DNA from: Alphaproteobacteria bacterium
GTDB lineage: Bacteria > Pseudomonadota > Alphaproteobacteria > Rhizobiales > Rhizobiaceae
Length of the DNA: 64,000 nucleotides
Reading direction: 5' to 3'
NCBI GenBank assembly: GCA_018823835.1
Contig: JAHJHT010000002.1
Coordinates: 434,001-498,000, forward strand
This document shows, one piece after another, positions 46,237 to 54,816 of this stretch. The stretch's first letter is position 1; every line of letters begins with the position of its first letter. The notes under the pieces are model-generated. The model searched no databases. It saw only the letters and a list, made by a program, of their open reading frames with translations, and had not been told where the DNA came from. Made by a program: the position numbers and the translations under genes.

Positions 46237-47328
46237 ATGGCCAGCAAAAGCAAACGCGTCGGAATCGTTCTCTGTCTCGCCGCCGTGGCGGTCGCCGCCG
46301 GCGGCCTCGGCTTGGCGCGATTCAGCGGTGGAACCTCGACCGACAACGCCTATGTCCGCGGCGACGTGACCTCGCTTGCGCCCAAGGTCGCCGGCTACGT
46401 CGTCGCAGTCGACGTGGACGACAACCAGGCCGTACGCGCCGGCGACGTGCTGTTTCGCATCGACGACCGCGACTACCGCGCGCGCCTCGCCCAGGCAGCA
46501 GCCAATGTCGAGGCCGCAGAAGCGAGGCTGGCCAATGTCGACGCCGAAACGCAGCTACAGCATGCGCTGATCCGCCAGGCCGAGGCGCAGCACCGAGCGG
46601 CAGAGGCCGAGCTCAGCCTGGCGACCCGCGCCTCCGACCGCCGTCGCGAACTCATACGCAGCAGCGCTGTAAGCCAGGCCGAGGTCGACCAGACCGACGC
46701 GGCGCGCTCCAAGGCGGAAGCCGGGGTCGCGGCAGCAGGCGCTACGGTGGAGGCGCAACAGCAGCGCATCGCCGTGCTCGACACGCAGCGCGAGGCCGCG
46801 GTCGCCGCCGTCGAGCAGGCGCGCGCCGCGCGCGACCTCGCCCAGATAGACCTCGACAACACCATCGTCCACGCTCCGGTCTCCGGCGTCGTCGGAAACA
46901 GGCAGGTCCGCATCGGCCGCCTCGTGGCGCCGGGCGTGCCGCTGCTCGATCTAGTGCCTGTAGACGATCTTTTCGTGGTGGCGAATTTCAAGGAAACTCA
47001 GATCGAGCACCTGAGACCCGGCCAGCGTGTGCGCATCACCATCGACGGCTATCCGGAAGAGGCGCTGGAGGGAGCGGTCGACAGCTTTGCGCCGGGCAGC
47101 GGGTCAGCCTTCAGCCTGCTGCCCGCCGACAATGCGACCGGCAATTTCGTCCGTGTCGTGCAGCGCATCCCGGTAAAGATCCGCTTCCTCGGCAATCCCC
47201 TCCCCGGCCGGCTGGTGCCCGGCCTGTCGGCCCGCGTCGAGGTCGAGTGGCCCGGCGACGCCGCGGTTGCAAAGACGGTAAGCCGGATCGCCTCCCCGGT
47301 GCCGATCCTACCGGCAGCCGGTTCCTGA
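46237..47328 (+). CDS. HlyD/EmrA-family membrane fusion protein
   Basis: The 363-residue periplasmic adaptor has one N-terminal membrane helix (about residues 7-26) and a barrel-sandwich hybrid domain split around a long coiled-coil hairpin (about 90-195). A beta-barrel follows (FVVANFKETQIEHLRPGQRVRI). It matches EmrA-type partners of DHA2 transporters. The ATG follows CGGAGG. Four bases after its stop comes a nucleotide cyclase gene, with the MFS pump beyond it. Confidence 0.9.
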   Translation: MASKSKRVGIVLCLAAVAVAAGGLGLARFSGGTSTDNAYVRGDVTSLAPKVAGYVVAVDVDDNQAVRAGDVLFRIDDRDYRARLAQAAANVEAAEARLANVDAETQLQHALIRQAEAQHRAAEAELSLATRASDRRRELIRSSAVSQAEVDQTDAARSKAEAGVAAAGATVEAQQQRIAVLDTQREAAVAAVEQARAARDLAQIDLDNTIVHAPVSGVVGNRQVRIGRLVAPGVPLLDLVPVDDLFVVANFKETQIEHLRPGQRVRITIDGYPEEALEGAVDSFAPGSGSAFSLLPADNATGNFVRVVQRIPVKIRFLGNPLPGRLVPGLSARVEVEWPGDAAVAKTVSRIASPVPILPAAGS

Positions 47329-47332
47329 AGCC

Positions 47333-48589
47333 ATGCGCAAGGCCATGATCGCCGAAGCCCTCGTCTCGAGGCCGCCGCCCGTTACGGGCGGATTGCGGCC
47401 GGCCGCCGTGTCCGGGCTGATCGAATGGCTGGTCGGCGACGACTGTCATGCGCTCGACGACGCCGGTCTCGCCGCGGGCCTTGGACGGCGGCTGCGCGCA
47501 GCCGGCCTGCCGGTCGACCGGCTGACGCTTCATCTGCGGGGCCTGCACCCGGAAATCCTCGGACGCAGCGTCGCCTGGGCGCCCGGCGAGATAGTCGAGG
47601 TTCGTGACAGGAGCTACGACATAGAGACGATGCCGGGCTTTGCCGGAAGCCCATTGCGGCAGGTGATGGAAACGCGCCGGCCAATCGCGCTGCGAACCGA
47701 AGGCACGCCGGAGGCGGCCTGGCTCGGCACCGACCTCTTCCGCGGGCGCGGCCTCATCGATTTCGTCATCGTGCCGCTGGCCACCGCCGACGGCCTGGTC
47801 AGCGCCGCCACCTTCTCGACCGCGCGCAAGTCCGGCTTCAGCGCGCCGCAGCGCGCCGCACTCGGACGTCTCGTGCCGCCGCTGCGAAATGTCTGCGAAC
47901 TCAGCACGCTGCGGCGCGTCGAACGCACCCTGCTCAACACCTATGTCGGTACCGGCACCGCGCGTCGCGTCATGGCCGGACAGATCCGCCGCGGCGAGGT
48001 CGAGATGCTTGAGGCCGGCCTGATGATCTGCGACCTGCGCGGCTTCACGGCATTGTCCAACCGGCTGCCCGGCGCGCGCGTGCTTGAACTGCTGAACGCC
48101 TATTTCGACCGCGTCGTGCCTGCCATCGACCGGGCCGGCGGCGAGGTCATCAAGTTCATGGGCGACGCCGTGCTGGCCTTCTTCCACGGCGTCAATCCGG
48201 CAGCGTCCGCGACCGCCGCCCTCAACGGCGCGCTTGCCGCGCTCGACGGCCTCGGCCGCTTCACCGCGCCCGACGCGGAACTCAACACCGGCATCGCGCT
48301 GCACTATGGCGAGGTCGGATACGGCAATATCGGCTCGGGCCAGCGGCTCGACTTCACGGTCATCGGCCCGGATGTGAACCTTGTCAGCCGCATCCAGTCG
48401 GTCTGCAGCGCCACCGGCGCGCCGCTCCTGATGTCGGAGCAGTTCGCGGGGCTGGTTGGCGCATCCCGGCCGCAGTCCATCGGCCGCTGGCGGCTCGCCG
48501 GCTTCGACGACCTGGCCGAGCTCTTCGGGCTTTCCGGCCTCATGCCGGGCGACGTGCGCCCCGTTAGAGCCCGGGAAGCAACCGGATGA
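47333..48589 (+). CDS. Soluble class III nucleotide cyclase inside the efflux operon
   Basis: The 418-residue protein has an N-terminal region of about 200 residues without membrane helices, resembling a degenerate GAF-like domain of adenylate cyclases, and a CYCc domain (about 205-385). Metal-binding Asp residues are present (MICDLRGFT, FMGDAVLAFF), and GPDVNLVSRIQ carries the Asn/Arg positions. cAMP synthesis is likely. It starts four bases after hlyD and overlaps the MFS gene by four bases (ATGA), so it is made together with the pump. Confidence 0.88.
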   Translation: MRKAMIAEALVSRPPPVTGGLRPAAVSGLIEWLVGDDCHALDDAGLAAGLGRRLRAAGLPVDRLTLHLRGLHPEILGRSVAWAPGEIVEVRDRSYDIETMPGFAGSPLRQVMETRRPIALRTEGTPEAAWLGTDLFRGRGLIDFVIVPLATADGLVSAATFSTARKSGFSAPQRAALGRLVPPLRNVCELSTLRRVERTLLNTYVGTGTARRVMAGQIRRGEVEMLEAGLMICDLRGFTALSNRLPGARVLELLNAYFDRVVPAIDRAGGEVIKFMGDAVLAFFHGVNPAASATAALNGALAALDGLGRFTAPDAELNTGIALHYGEVGYGNIGSGQRLDFTVIGPDVNLVSRIQSVCSATGAPLLMSEQFAGLVGASRPQSIGRWRLAGFDDLAELFGLSGLMPGDVRPVRAREATG

Positions 48590-50232
48590 ACGCGACCGAA
48601 GCCAGCGCCCCGACCCGCGTCCGTTCGCCGGCGGCAACGCTGCTTGTCGCCGGCATCGTGCTTGCCGCACTGACCGAGGCGATCGCCGGTACAGTGCTGT
48701 CGCTCGGTCGCGCCGACATGATCGGCGACACCCATGCGACCCCCGACGAGTTCGCCTGGCTCGACACTGCCTATACCGCGCTGAAATTCGCTGGCTTCAT
48801 GGCTGCCGCGCCGCTGCTCGACCGCATCGGGCCGCGCGGGCTGGTCATCGCCGCGACCCTCTGCATGGGCGCGGCATGCGCGCTTGCCGCCGGCACCGAT
48901 CACCTCGACCTGCTGGTCGCCCTGCGCGCCGTGCAGGGGTTTTCGGGCGGCGTGCTGCTGGTCGCCGGCCAGGCGCTGATCTTTCTCGCCCTGCCGCGCC
49001 GTCAGCAGCCGATCCTGCAGGCGGTGTTTGCCATGGGCGCCGTCGTCACCCCGGCGACCATCGCGCCGGCGCTTCAGGGCTGGCTGATCGACAGCCTGTC
49101 GTGGGCATGGATCTTCTTTACCGTGGTTCCGCTGGCGCTGGCCGCCGCCGGGCTGCTTCTGGCTGCGGATCACCTGGTTCACACGGCGACCTCCCGCCGC
49201 CCCGTCGACTGGTTCGGTCTGTCGCTCGTCACGGCGGCACTATTCTGCCTCACCTATGTGTTCGGCCAAGGCAGCCGCTGGGACTGGTTCGAGGAGCCGC
49301 GCATCGTCTGGCTGACCGTCGCCGGCACGGCGGCGCTGCTCGCCTTTGTCGGCCAGCAGATGCTCGCCGGGGATCGACGTCTGGTCGCTGCCGGCCTGTT
49401 TCTTTCGGACGATTTCTGCTTCGCATTCGCGGTCAGCTTCGTCGCCGGGGCCGCCCTCTTCGGCAGCGCCTACCTTATCCCGGCCTTCGCCGTCTCGGTG
49501 CTGTCGTTCACGCCGACCGATGCCGGACAGTTGCTGTTGCCGAGCAGCGGCCTGTTCCTAGCCTCGCTGCTGCTGGCGGCCTGGCTGATGCAGGCTCGTC
49601 ACGTGCCGCCGATCGCAACCGTGCCCTTCGGCATCTTGCTTATCATGCTGGCGATGTGGATGCTGTCCGGCTCGACCGGCGAAAGCGGCATGGACGACAT
49701 GATGTCGGCGATCCTGCTTCGGGGCCTTGGCCTCGGCTTCCTGTTCCTGTCGATCACACTGGTCGCCTTTACGCGCCTGGAAGACCGCAACCTCGCCACG
49801 GGAATCGGCCTTTTCAATGCCGGGCGCCAGCTCGGCGGGCTGATGGGGGTGGCCGCCCTGCAGACGATGATCACCGACAATGTCGCCGGCAACCTGGCTG
49901 TACTCGCCGCCAATGTGACATCCGGCGACCCGGCGGTCACCGAGCGTCTTGGGGCGACAGCGGCGCTACTCGCGGCGCATGGGCTGGACGCTGCGTCGGC
50001 CGCACGCGTCGCCGCCGGCCTGCTGGGCAAGTCCGTCGCCGGCCAGTCCGCAGTGATCGCGTTCGACACGGCCTTCCTCGCGGTGTCGCTGCTGTTCGTG
50101 ATTGCCGCGCCGATCCTCGTCACGATCAAGATCGGTCTTGCCCGGCACCCCGGCGCCCCCACGGGAGAACCCGGCAAGCGGGGAGCGCGCCGTGCCGCAC
50201 GGCCAGCCGATGATGAATGCGTAGAAATCTAA
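48586..50232 (+). CDS. MFS efflux transporter, DHA2 (EmrB/QacA-like) family
   Basis: The 548-residue protein has about 14 membrane helices and DHA2 features (LDTAYTALKFAGFMAAAPLLDRIGPRG motif A region, RAVQGFSGGVLLVAGQ motif C region), with GIGLFNAGRQLGG near the C-terminal half. The first-helix motif is diverged from the usual LDxTIVNVALP. With the HlyD protein it should form a drug- or metabolite-exporting pump. It overlaps the cyclase gene by four bases. Confidence 0.9.
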   Translation: MNATEASAPTRVRSPAATLLVAGIVLAALTEAIAGTVLSLGRADMIGDTHATPDEFAWLDTAYTALKFAGFMAAAPLLDRIGPRGLVIAATLCMGAACALAAGTDHLDLLVALRAVQGFSGGVLLVAGQALIFLALPRRQQPILQAVFAMGAVVTPATIAPALQGWLIDSLSWAWIFFTVVPLALAAAGLLLAADHLVHTATSRRPVDWFGLSLVTAALFCLTYVFGQGSRWDWFEEPRIVWLTVAGTAALLAFVGQQMLAGDRRLVAAGLFLSDDFCFAFAVSFVAGAALFGSAYLIPAFAVSVLSFTPTDAGQLLLPSSGLFLASLLLAAWLMQARHVPPIATVPFGILLIMLAMWMLSGSTGESGMDDMMSAILLRGLGLGFLFLSITLVAFTRLEDRNLATGIGLFNAGRQLGGLMGVAALQTMITDNVAGNLAVLAANVTSGDPAVTERLGATAALLAAHGLDAASAARVAAGLLGKSVAGQSAVIAFDTAFLAVSLLFVIAAPILVTIKIGLARHPGAPTGEPGKRGARRAARPADDECVEI

Positions 50233-50335
50233 CCTCCTGCGTCAGCCGCCCTTAACGTTTGGCGATCATGGTGCCGGTCCGGCGGGACGCACAAGGCGAC
50301 CCGCCTTGCTCGATTGATGCCGGAGGACCATAGCC

Positions 50336-51373
50336 ATGATCCGAACCAGGAACTTCCTCGTCGCAGCATTGTGCGGCGTTGCGCTCGGCGCCCTCCCGCT
50401 CGACCTGCCGGATGGTTTTTCGGGCGATGGCAGCGCCTGGGCCAAGGGCAATGGCGGCGGCAACGGGGGCGGTGGCGGCGGCGGCAATGGTGGCGGCAAT
50501 GGCGGCGGTAACGGTGGGGGCAACGGCGGCGGCAAGGGCGGCGGCAACGGCGGCGGCAAGGGCGGCGGCAACGCCGGCGGCGGCAAGAGCGCCGGCAAAT
50601 CCTCAAGCAGCACGGCCTCCAAGTCGAAGTCGGCCAAGACCAGCACGACGAAGACCGCCAGCACGGCCAAGACGAACAAGGGCGCGGCAAAATCCGCAGC
50701 CAAGCAGCAGGTCGCGGCGGTCGCCAAGGAAAAGAACATTCACGCGCAACTCGGCGCACTCAACTCGCTGAACCGCAACATCAACGCCTATCTCAACGCC
50801 AAGAGCCCGCGCTTCGCGGCGGTGCAGTCCTTCGTCGTCGCCTCGGCGCAATACGAGATCGCGCTCGACAAGGTCGAGGCGGCCAACACCGCGGCCGCTG
50901 CCGAGCAGGAAAAGCTCGATGCGCTCAACGCCGAGCTCGGCACGCTGTCGGCGATGACCGAAGAAGCCGTGGCAGGGCTGACCGCAGAGGAGCAGGCCGA
51001 GCGCACCAGCCGCATGTCGGCGCTCGAAGCCGAGATCGGCGAGCAGGCAGCCGCGGTCGAAACCGCCAGCCAGGCCGCGACCGAGGCCCAGGCCGCGGCC
51101 GAAACGGCAGCAGTCGGAACGGACGACGCGTCGCTGCAGGCGGCGCTGGAGGCGATGTCGAACAAGACGGTCAACGAGGCGGTCGTGTCGTGGTCGAAGG
51201 AAGTCCTCGGCGTCGGCACCGCCGTCGGCAAGATCGACGAGATGAAGAGCGTGCTCGAGGCGCAGGCCGTGGACCCGCAGGAGACGGCGGCCGTGGACAC
51301 GGAAGAGACACCCGAGACCGACACGGATCTCGACACCGGCGAGCTCGAGGAGGCTCCCGAACCCGCCCTCTGA
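50336..51373 (+). CDS. Secreted glycine-rich/coiled-coil protein of unknown function
   Basis: The 345-residue protein has an N-terminal signal-like segment (about residues 5-22). A Gly/Asn repeat follows (about 38-85, mostly GGGN and GGGK units), then a Ser/Thr/Lys-rich linker (about 86-125). The rest is a long Ala/Glu-rich helical region (about 130-290) with an acidic tail ending EEAPEPAL. GGAGG precedes the ATG. The composition suggests a cell-surface or periplasmic structural protein. Not recognised. A terminator follows, then a TadG-like gene. Confidence 0.75.
   Translation: MIRTRNFLVAALCGVALGALPLDLPDGFSGDGSAWAKGNGGGNGGGGGGGNGGGNGGGNGGGNGGGKGGGNGGGKGGGNAGGGKSAGKSSSSTASKSKSAKTSTTKTASTAKTNKGAAKSAAKQQVAAVAKEKNIHAQLGALNSLNRNINAYLNAKSPRFAAVQSFVVASAQYEIALDKVEAANTAAAAEQEKLDALNAELGTLSAMTEEAVAGLTAEEQAERTSRMSALEAEIGEQAAAVETASQAATEAQAAAETAAVGTDDASLQAALEAMSNKTVNEAVVSWSKEVLGVGTAVGKIDEMKSVLEAQAVDPQETAAVDTEETPETDTDLDTGELEEAPEPAL
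50445..50589 (+). repeat. Degenerate 12-base GGC-rich repeats encoding GGGN/GGGK
   Basis: About a dozen in-frame units of the form GGC-GGC-GGC-AA(C/T/G) encode the glycine-rich block. Synonymous changes occur between units. Such DNA can gain or lose units by slippage, changing protein length without shifting frame. Confidence 0.75.
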
Positions 51374-51438
51374 CCGGCAGGAAGGGGGGGCGGCGAAGCC
51401 CGCAGATCCCCGGCATACATGAAGCAAGTGCCTGACGC

Positions 51439-51470
51439 CCGGCCGCTTTCGCAGCGGCCGGCCGTGTTTT
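51439..51470 (+). terminator. Intrinsic terminator after the glycine-rich gene
   Basis: A perfect 9-bp stem (CCGGCCGCT/AGCGGCCGG, loop TTCGC) is followed by CCGTGTTTT. It lies 66 bases after the stop codon and separates this gene from the TadG-like gene. Confidence 0.7.
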
Positions 51471-51573
51471 GGCGCGGCTTGTTGCGGTTGCATAAAATTC
51501 GACGGATTTCGCCTACGAAACGGTAAGGGGATAGGCGCGACGGTCGGGTCTTCGAGGGCTTGGGACCGCACTG

Positions 51574-52806
51574 ATGCTTCGCAAATTCTGGCAATCCGAA
51601 AGCGGCAACTTCGGCGCGATCACTGCCATTGCCGCGGTACCGATACTCGCCGGCATGGCCGGCGCGATCGACTACACGATGACCCTCAACAAGACGGGGC
51701 AGTTGCAGAACTCGCTCGACGCGGCAGCGCTGGCGATCGCCACCGGCTATTACCAGGGCATGTCCGACGACGAGCTCGGCCAGGTCGGCCAGGATTCCTT
51801 CGACGCCAACATGGCCGGCATTTCGAGCGGCACGCAGTCCATGGACTACGAGGACAAGCTGCCCGACGATCTCGCCGCAATGGCCACCGCAGACGGCGAC
51901 GAGTTCTTCATCACCGCGACGTCGGGCCTCGTTCACCAGGGCCTGGTCGGCGGCATGGACTGGACCGTCCACCGCCGCAGCGTTGTGCGAATCCGCAAGG
52001 GACCTCCCGCCTGCGTCCTGGCGCTCGATCCGAAGGCCGATTCCGCCGTCAAGATCCAGGGCTCCACCGACGTGGTGATGGAGGGGTGCGTCATCGCCGC
52101 TAACTCGAAGTCGTCCACCGCAATCTATCGCGGCGGCGCCGCGCTCCTCGAGGCGCTGTGCGTCAACACCGTCGGCAGGACGTCGGGCCTCGGAAACATC
52201 TCCAACGTCCAGCTCGACTGCGCGGCGCCGATGGAGAACCAGTATCCCTCCTTCGACCCGCTGCTCGGTGTCGTGCCGCCAAGCTATACCGGCTGCCAGG
52301 GCCTGCCCGGCGGCAAGACCAAGACGCTGTCGCCCGGCACCTACTGCAACAAGACCATCTCGGGCGACGTCACCCTGCAGCCCGGCACCTACATATTGCG
52401 CGGCGGTCAGGTCAAGCTCGGCGGCAACGGCAAGCTGGTCGGCTCGGGCGTCACCATCTTCCTGATGGAAGGCGCCGAGTTCTCGGTCAACGGCAACGCG
52501 ATTTTACAGCTGACGCCGCCGACCAGCGGGCCCTATGCGGGCATCACGATCTTCCAGGAAAAGACCAACACCAACACCATAGCCATCAACGGCACGTCCG
52601 GTTCCTTCGTCAGCGGCTTCGTCTATGCACCCGGCGCCCATGTCTTCTTTGCGGGCAACTCGGCGACCTCGACACTCACCGCATGCCTCAGGCTGGTCAG
52701 CAAGACGATCGAGATGACGGGAAACTCCTCCATGAAATCGGACTGCAGCGCCGAGCTCGGCGGACGCGACATGCTGGCGAGCCGCTACATGTCGATCGTG
52801 CGCTGA
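51574..52806 (+). CDS. TadE/TadG-like surface protein
   Basis: The 410-residue protein starts with a short basic segment, one membrane helix (about residues 14-36, in GAITAIAAVPILAG) and the NKTGQLQNSLDAAALAIA pattern of TadG-like Flp-pilus proteins. After about residue 150 comes a Gly/Val/Thr-rich region that looks like beta-helix or beta-sandwich repeats (VTLQPGTYILRGGQVKLGG, FSVNGNAILQL). It carries several cysteine pairs. No other tad or cpa genes are near, so it may act alone at the surface. Confidence 0.8.
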   Translation: MLRKFWQSESGNFGAITAIAAVPILAGMAGAIDYTMTLNKTGQLQNSLDAAALAIATGYYQGMSDDELGQVGQDSFDANMAGISSGTQSMDYEDKLPDDLAAMATADGDEFFITATSGLVHQGLVGGMDWTVHRRSVVRIRKGPPACVLALDPKADSAVKIQGSTDVVMEGCVIAANSKSSTAIYRGGAALLEALCVNTVGRTSGLGNISNVQLDCAAPMENQYPSFDPLLGVVPPSYTGCQGLPGGKTKTLSPGTYCNKTISGDVTLQPGTYILRGGQVKLGGNGKLVGSGVTIFLMEGAEFSVNGNAILQLTPPTSGPYAGITIFQEKTNTNTIAINGTSGSFVSGFVYAPGAHVFFAGNSATSTLTACLRLVSKTIEMTGNSSMKSDCSAELGGRDMLASRYMSIVR

Positions 52807-52820
52807 CAGCGAGCCGCGCG

Positions 52821-54572
52821 TTACGCCGCCGTTTCGGCTTCCACCATGACCGCGGCAAAAGCGGCGTCCTGCGGCACCACCCGCACATTGTGCGGACGGG
52901 TGCTGCCCCGGATGGCGATCTCGCGCGTCTCGTAGGCCGACATGTCGATGCCCGACAGCATCGCCGCATCGTCCGAAATGACGATCGAGGCATCGAACTC
53001 CTTGGCCGCCGACTCCAGCCGGCTGGCGATGTTGACCGTGTCGCCGATCGCGGTCACGCCCATCACGCCGCCATAACCCATGGCGCCGACAATTGCCGGG
53101 CCGGCATGGATGCCGATGGCGACCCTCAGGGGCGCCGGGATCTCGGCGGCCAGTTCTTCGCTCAGATGCGCCAGGTCGGCGATGATGGCGGCCGAGGCCG
53201 CGAGCGCCTGGCGGCAGGCCTCCTGCTTGGTCGTGCCGAGGCCAAACAGCGCCATGGCGCCGTCGCCTATGAATTTGTCGAGCTGGCCGCCCGACTGTTC
53301 CACCGCCTTGCCGACAACGGCGAAATAGCGGTTGAGCAGGAAGACGATGTCATAGGGCAGGCGGTGATCGGCCAGCGCGGTGAAGCTCCTTATGTCGCAG
53401 AACAGCACGGCGATCTCCTGCTCCCGGCCGGGCGTCGCCTGGCGGCCGCCGATGGGAAGAGCCCGCTCGGTGCCCGCGGCAAGCAGGGGCATGACGGTCA
53501 GGTCGTGCACCGGGCGGAACTGGCAGGCCAGCCTCACGTCCGGCCCGGCATTGATACGCATCAGCGTCAGTTCCTCGACCGAGCCCGCCACGGGCTGGCC
53601 CTCCATCCCCTTCGTCACGCGGATGCGGCAGGTCGAGCAGCGGCCGCGGCCACCGCACACCGAATAATGCGGCACGCCGCCGACGCGGCTCGCCTCGAGC
53701 ACGCTGTGTCCCTTGGGCAGGCGAACCGTCTGGCCGCTCTCGTAGCGGATCTCGACGAGACTGCTTCTCTCGCGCTTGCTGCGCAGCCCCCGCAGGACGA
53801 ACAAGCCGACAATCAGCGCGGCGAAGAACGCGTAGGCCACGTCGACAAGCATGTAGACGGTCTCGATTGCGCCGGGGATCAGAGACTGGTCGATGCCGTC
53901 GGGCAGCGGCTGCTGCTCCATCAGCGCGACGAGCTGGCCGGCATGGGCGAAGGCAAGCAGCGAGACGACCGGCACCAGCACGGCGGCGATCAGGAACCAG
54001 GGCGCGGCGGTCGGATACCAGCGGCGGTAGCGCAGCCAGAAATGCAGCCCGAGGCAGCCATGCGCCCAGACCACGACCAGCGCGATGGCCTGGGCGAGGC
54101 CGACGCCGGGATTGGTGACCCACAGCACGCGTACGACGAACTCATAAGTGTCGGGAACCTCGGTCAGTTCGTGGAAGACGCGTGTGCCCATGACATGCAG
54201 GGCCAGAAGCAGCGGGATGGCGAGGCCGGCCGCCACCTGGGCGGCTTCGCGCAACGGCATCACGAGGCTGCGCCTGCGGTAAAGGCTGCGCAGCACCAAT
54301 GCGACATGCACCGCCACCGCGCCGTAGAGCGCGACAGTGCCCACCGGATTGCGCCAGATGGCGAGGAACCACAGGCGCCCGGCCTCCGCAGCCTCGAGCG
54401 AGATCAGGTTGAGCGACAGATTGCCGAAATGCATGATGATGAACACCATCATCACCAGCCCGGAGCCCAGCCTGGCGTTGCGCAGCATGCGCTCCGACCA
54501 CCATGACGCCGCCGCAGTGGCGGCCGGTCTCTGCTGAGGAGTCTTCTGGGCCTTCGGCGTCGAACTATCCAT
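52821..54572 (-). CDS. Redox-sensing class III adenylate cyclase: SdhC-like membrane domain, [2Fe-2S] domain, CYCc
   Basis: The 583-residue protein has six membrane helices (about residues 32-265) with helix-borne histidines (MHFGNLS, AVHVAL, LLALHVMG, VWAHGCLGLHFW). This recalls the diheme-b SdhC-like anchor of Sinorhizobium CyaC. A ferredoxin-type domain follows (about 275-365) with Cys in C-x5-C-x2-C and a fourth Cys in LACQF. The catalytic domain is at about 390-560 (LFCDIRSFT, FIGDGAMALFG, IGDTVNIASRLE). It should couple quinone-pool or iron-sulfur redox state to cAMP level. Confidence 0.88.
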   Translation of the reverse strand: MDSSTPKAQKTPQQRPAATAAASWWSERMLRNARLGSGLVMMVFIIMHFGNLSLNLISLEAAEAGRLWFLAIWRNPVGTVALYGAVAVHVALVLRSLYRRRSLVMPLREAAQVAAGLAIPLLLALHVMGTRVFHELTEVPDTYEFVVRVLWVTNPGVGLAQAIALVVVWAHGCLGLHFWLRYRRWYPTAAPWFLIAAVLVPVVSLLAFAHAGQLVALMEQQPLPDGIDQSLIPGAIETVYMLVDVAYAFFAALIVGLFVLRGLRSKRERSSLVEIRYESGQTVRLPKGHSVLEASRVGGVPHYSVCGGRGRCSTCRIRVTKGMEGQPVAGSVEELTLMRINAGPDVRLACQFRPVHDLTVMPLLAAGTERALPIGGRQATPGREQEIAVLFCDIRSFTALADHRLPYDIVFLLNRYFAVVGKAVEQSGGQLDKFIGDGAMALFGLGTTKQEACRQALAASAAIIADLAHLSEELAAEIPAPLRVAIGIHAGPAIVGAMGYGGVMGVTAIGDTVNIASRLESAAKEFDASIVISDDAAMLSGIDMSAYETREIAIRGSTRPHNVRVVPQDAAFAAVMVEAETAA

Positions 54573-54737
54573 TGCGCCAGATTGGCAGGGCGGCGGGCTT
54601 GCGACAATGCCCGAGGGACAGGTCGCCTGTTGACAGTCCGTCGCCGACGTTGCCGCCGCCTCGCCCCGCTGCTCCTGCAGACCTTCCGCAAGGGCCGCTC
54701 ACCCCCATCCATGCTGCGGTGCAGCATCGAATGACGG

Positions 54738-54766
54738 TTGACTTAAGGTCCATCTGGTGAATAATT
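54738..54766 (+). promoter_or_regulatory. Sigma-70-type promoter of the smo operon
   Basis: TTGACT (54738-54743) and ATAATT (54761-54766) are separated by 17 bases, close to the ideal vegetative promoter. The expected start point lies about 45 bases before the smoE ATG, within the candidate operator. Confidence 0.65.
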
Positions 54767-54790
54767 GCCCACAACCAAGGCAAATGCTCA
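54758..54790. promoter_or_regulatory. Candidate SorC operator overlapping the smo promoter
   Basis: TGAATAATTGCC (54758-54769) and GGCAAATGCTCA (54779-54790) form an inverted repeat matching at 9 of 12 positions with a 9-base spacer. It covers the -10 element and start point, a repressor's position. The GCATTTGCC half-site is shared with the sorC upstream region. Confidence 0.55.
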
Positions 54791-54816
54791 CTTGGTATCA
54801 ATGGGAGGAATTCTGA

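Noticed and set aside
54573..54737. Riboswitch or small RNA in the gap before the smo promoter
   Set aside because: The segment is GC-rich with only weak potential pairing and no conserved aptamer-like core that I can recognise.
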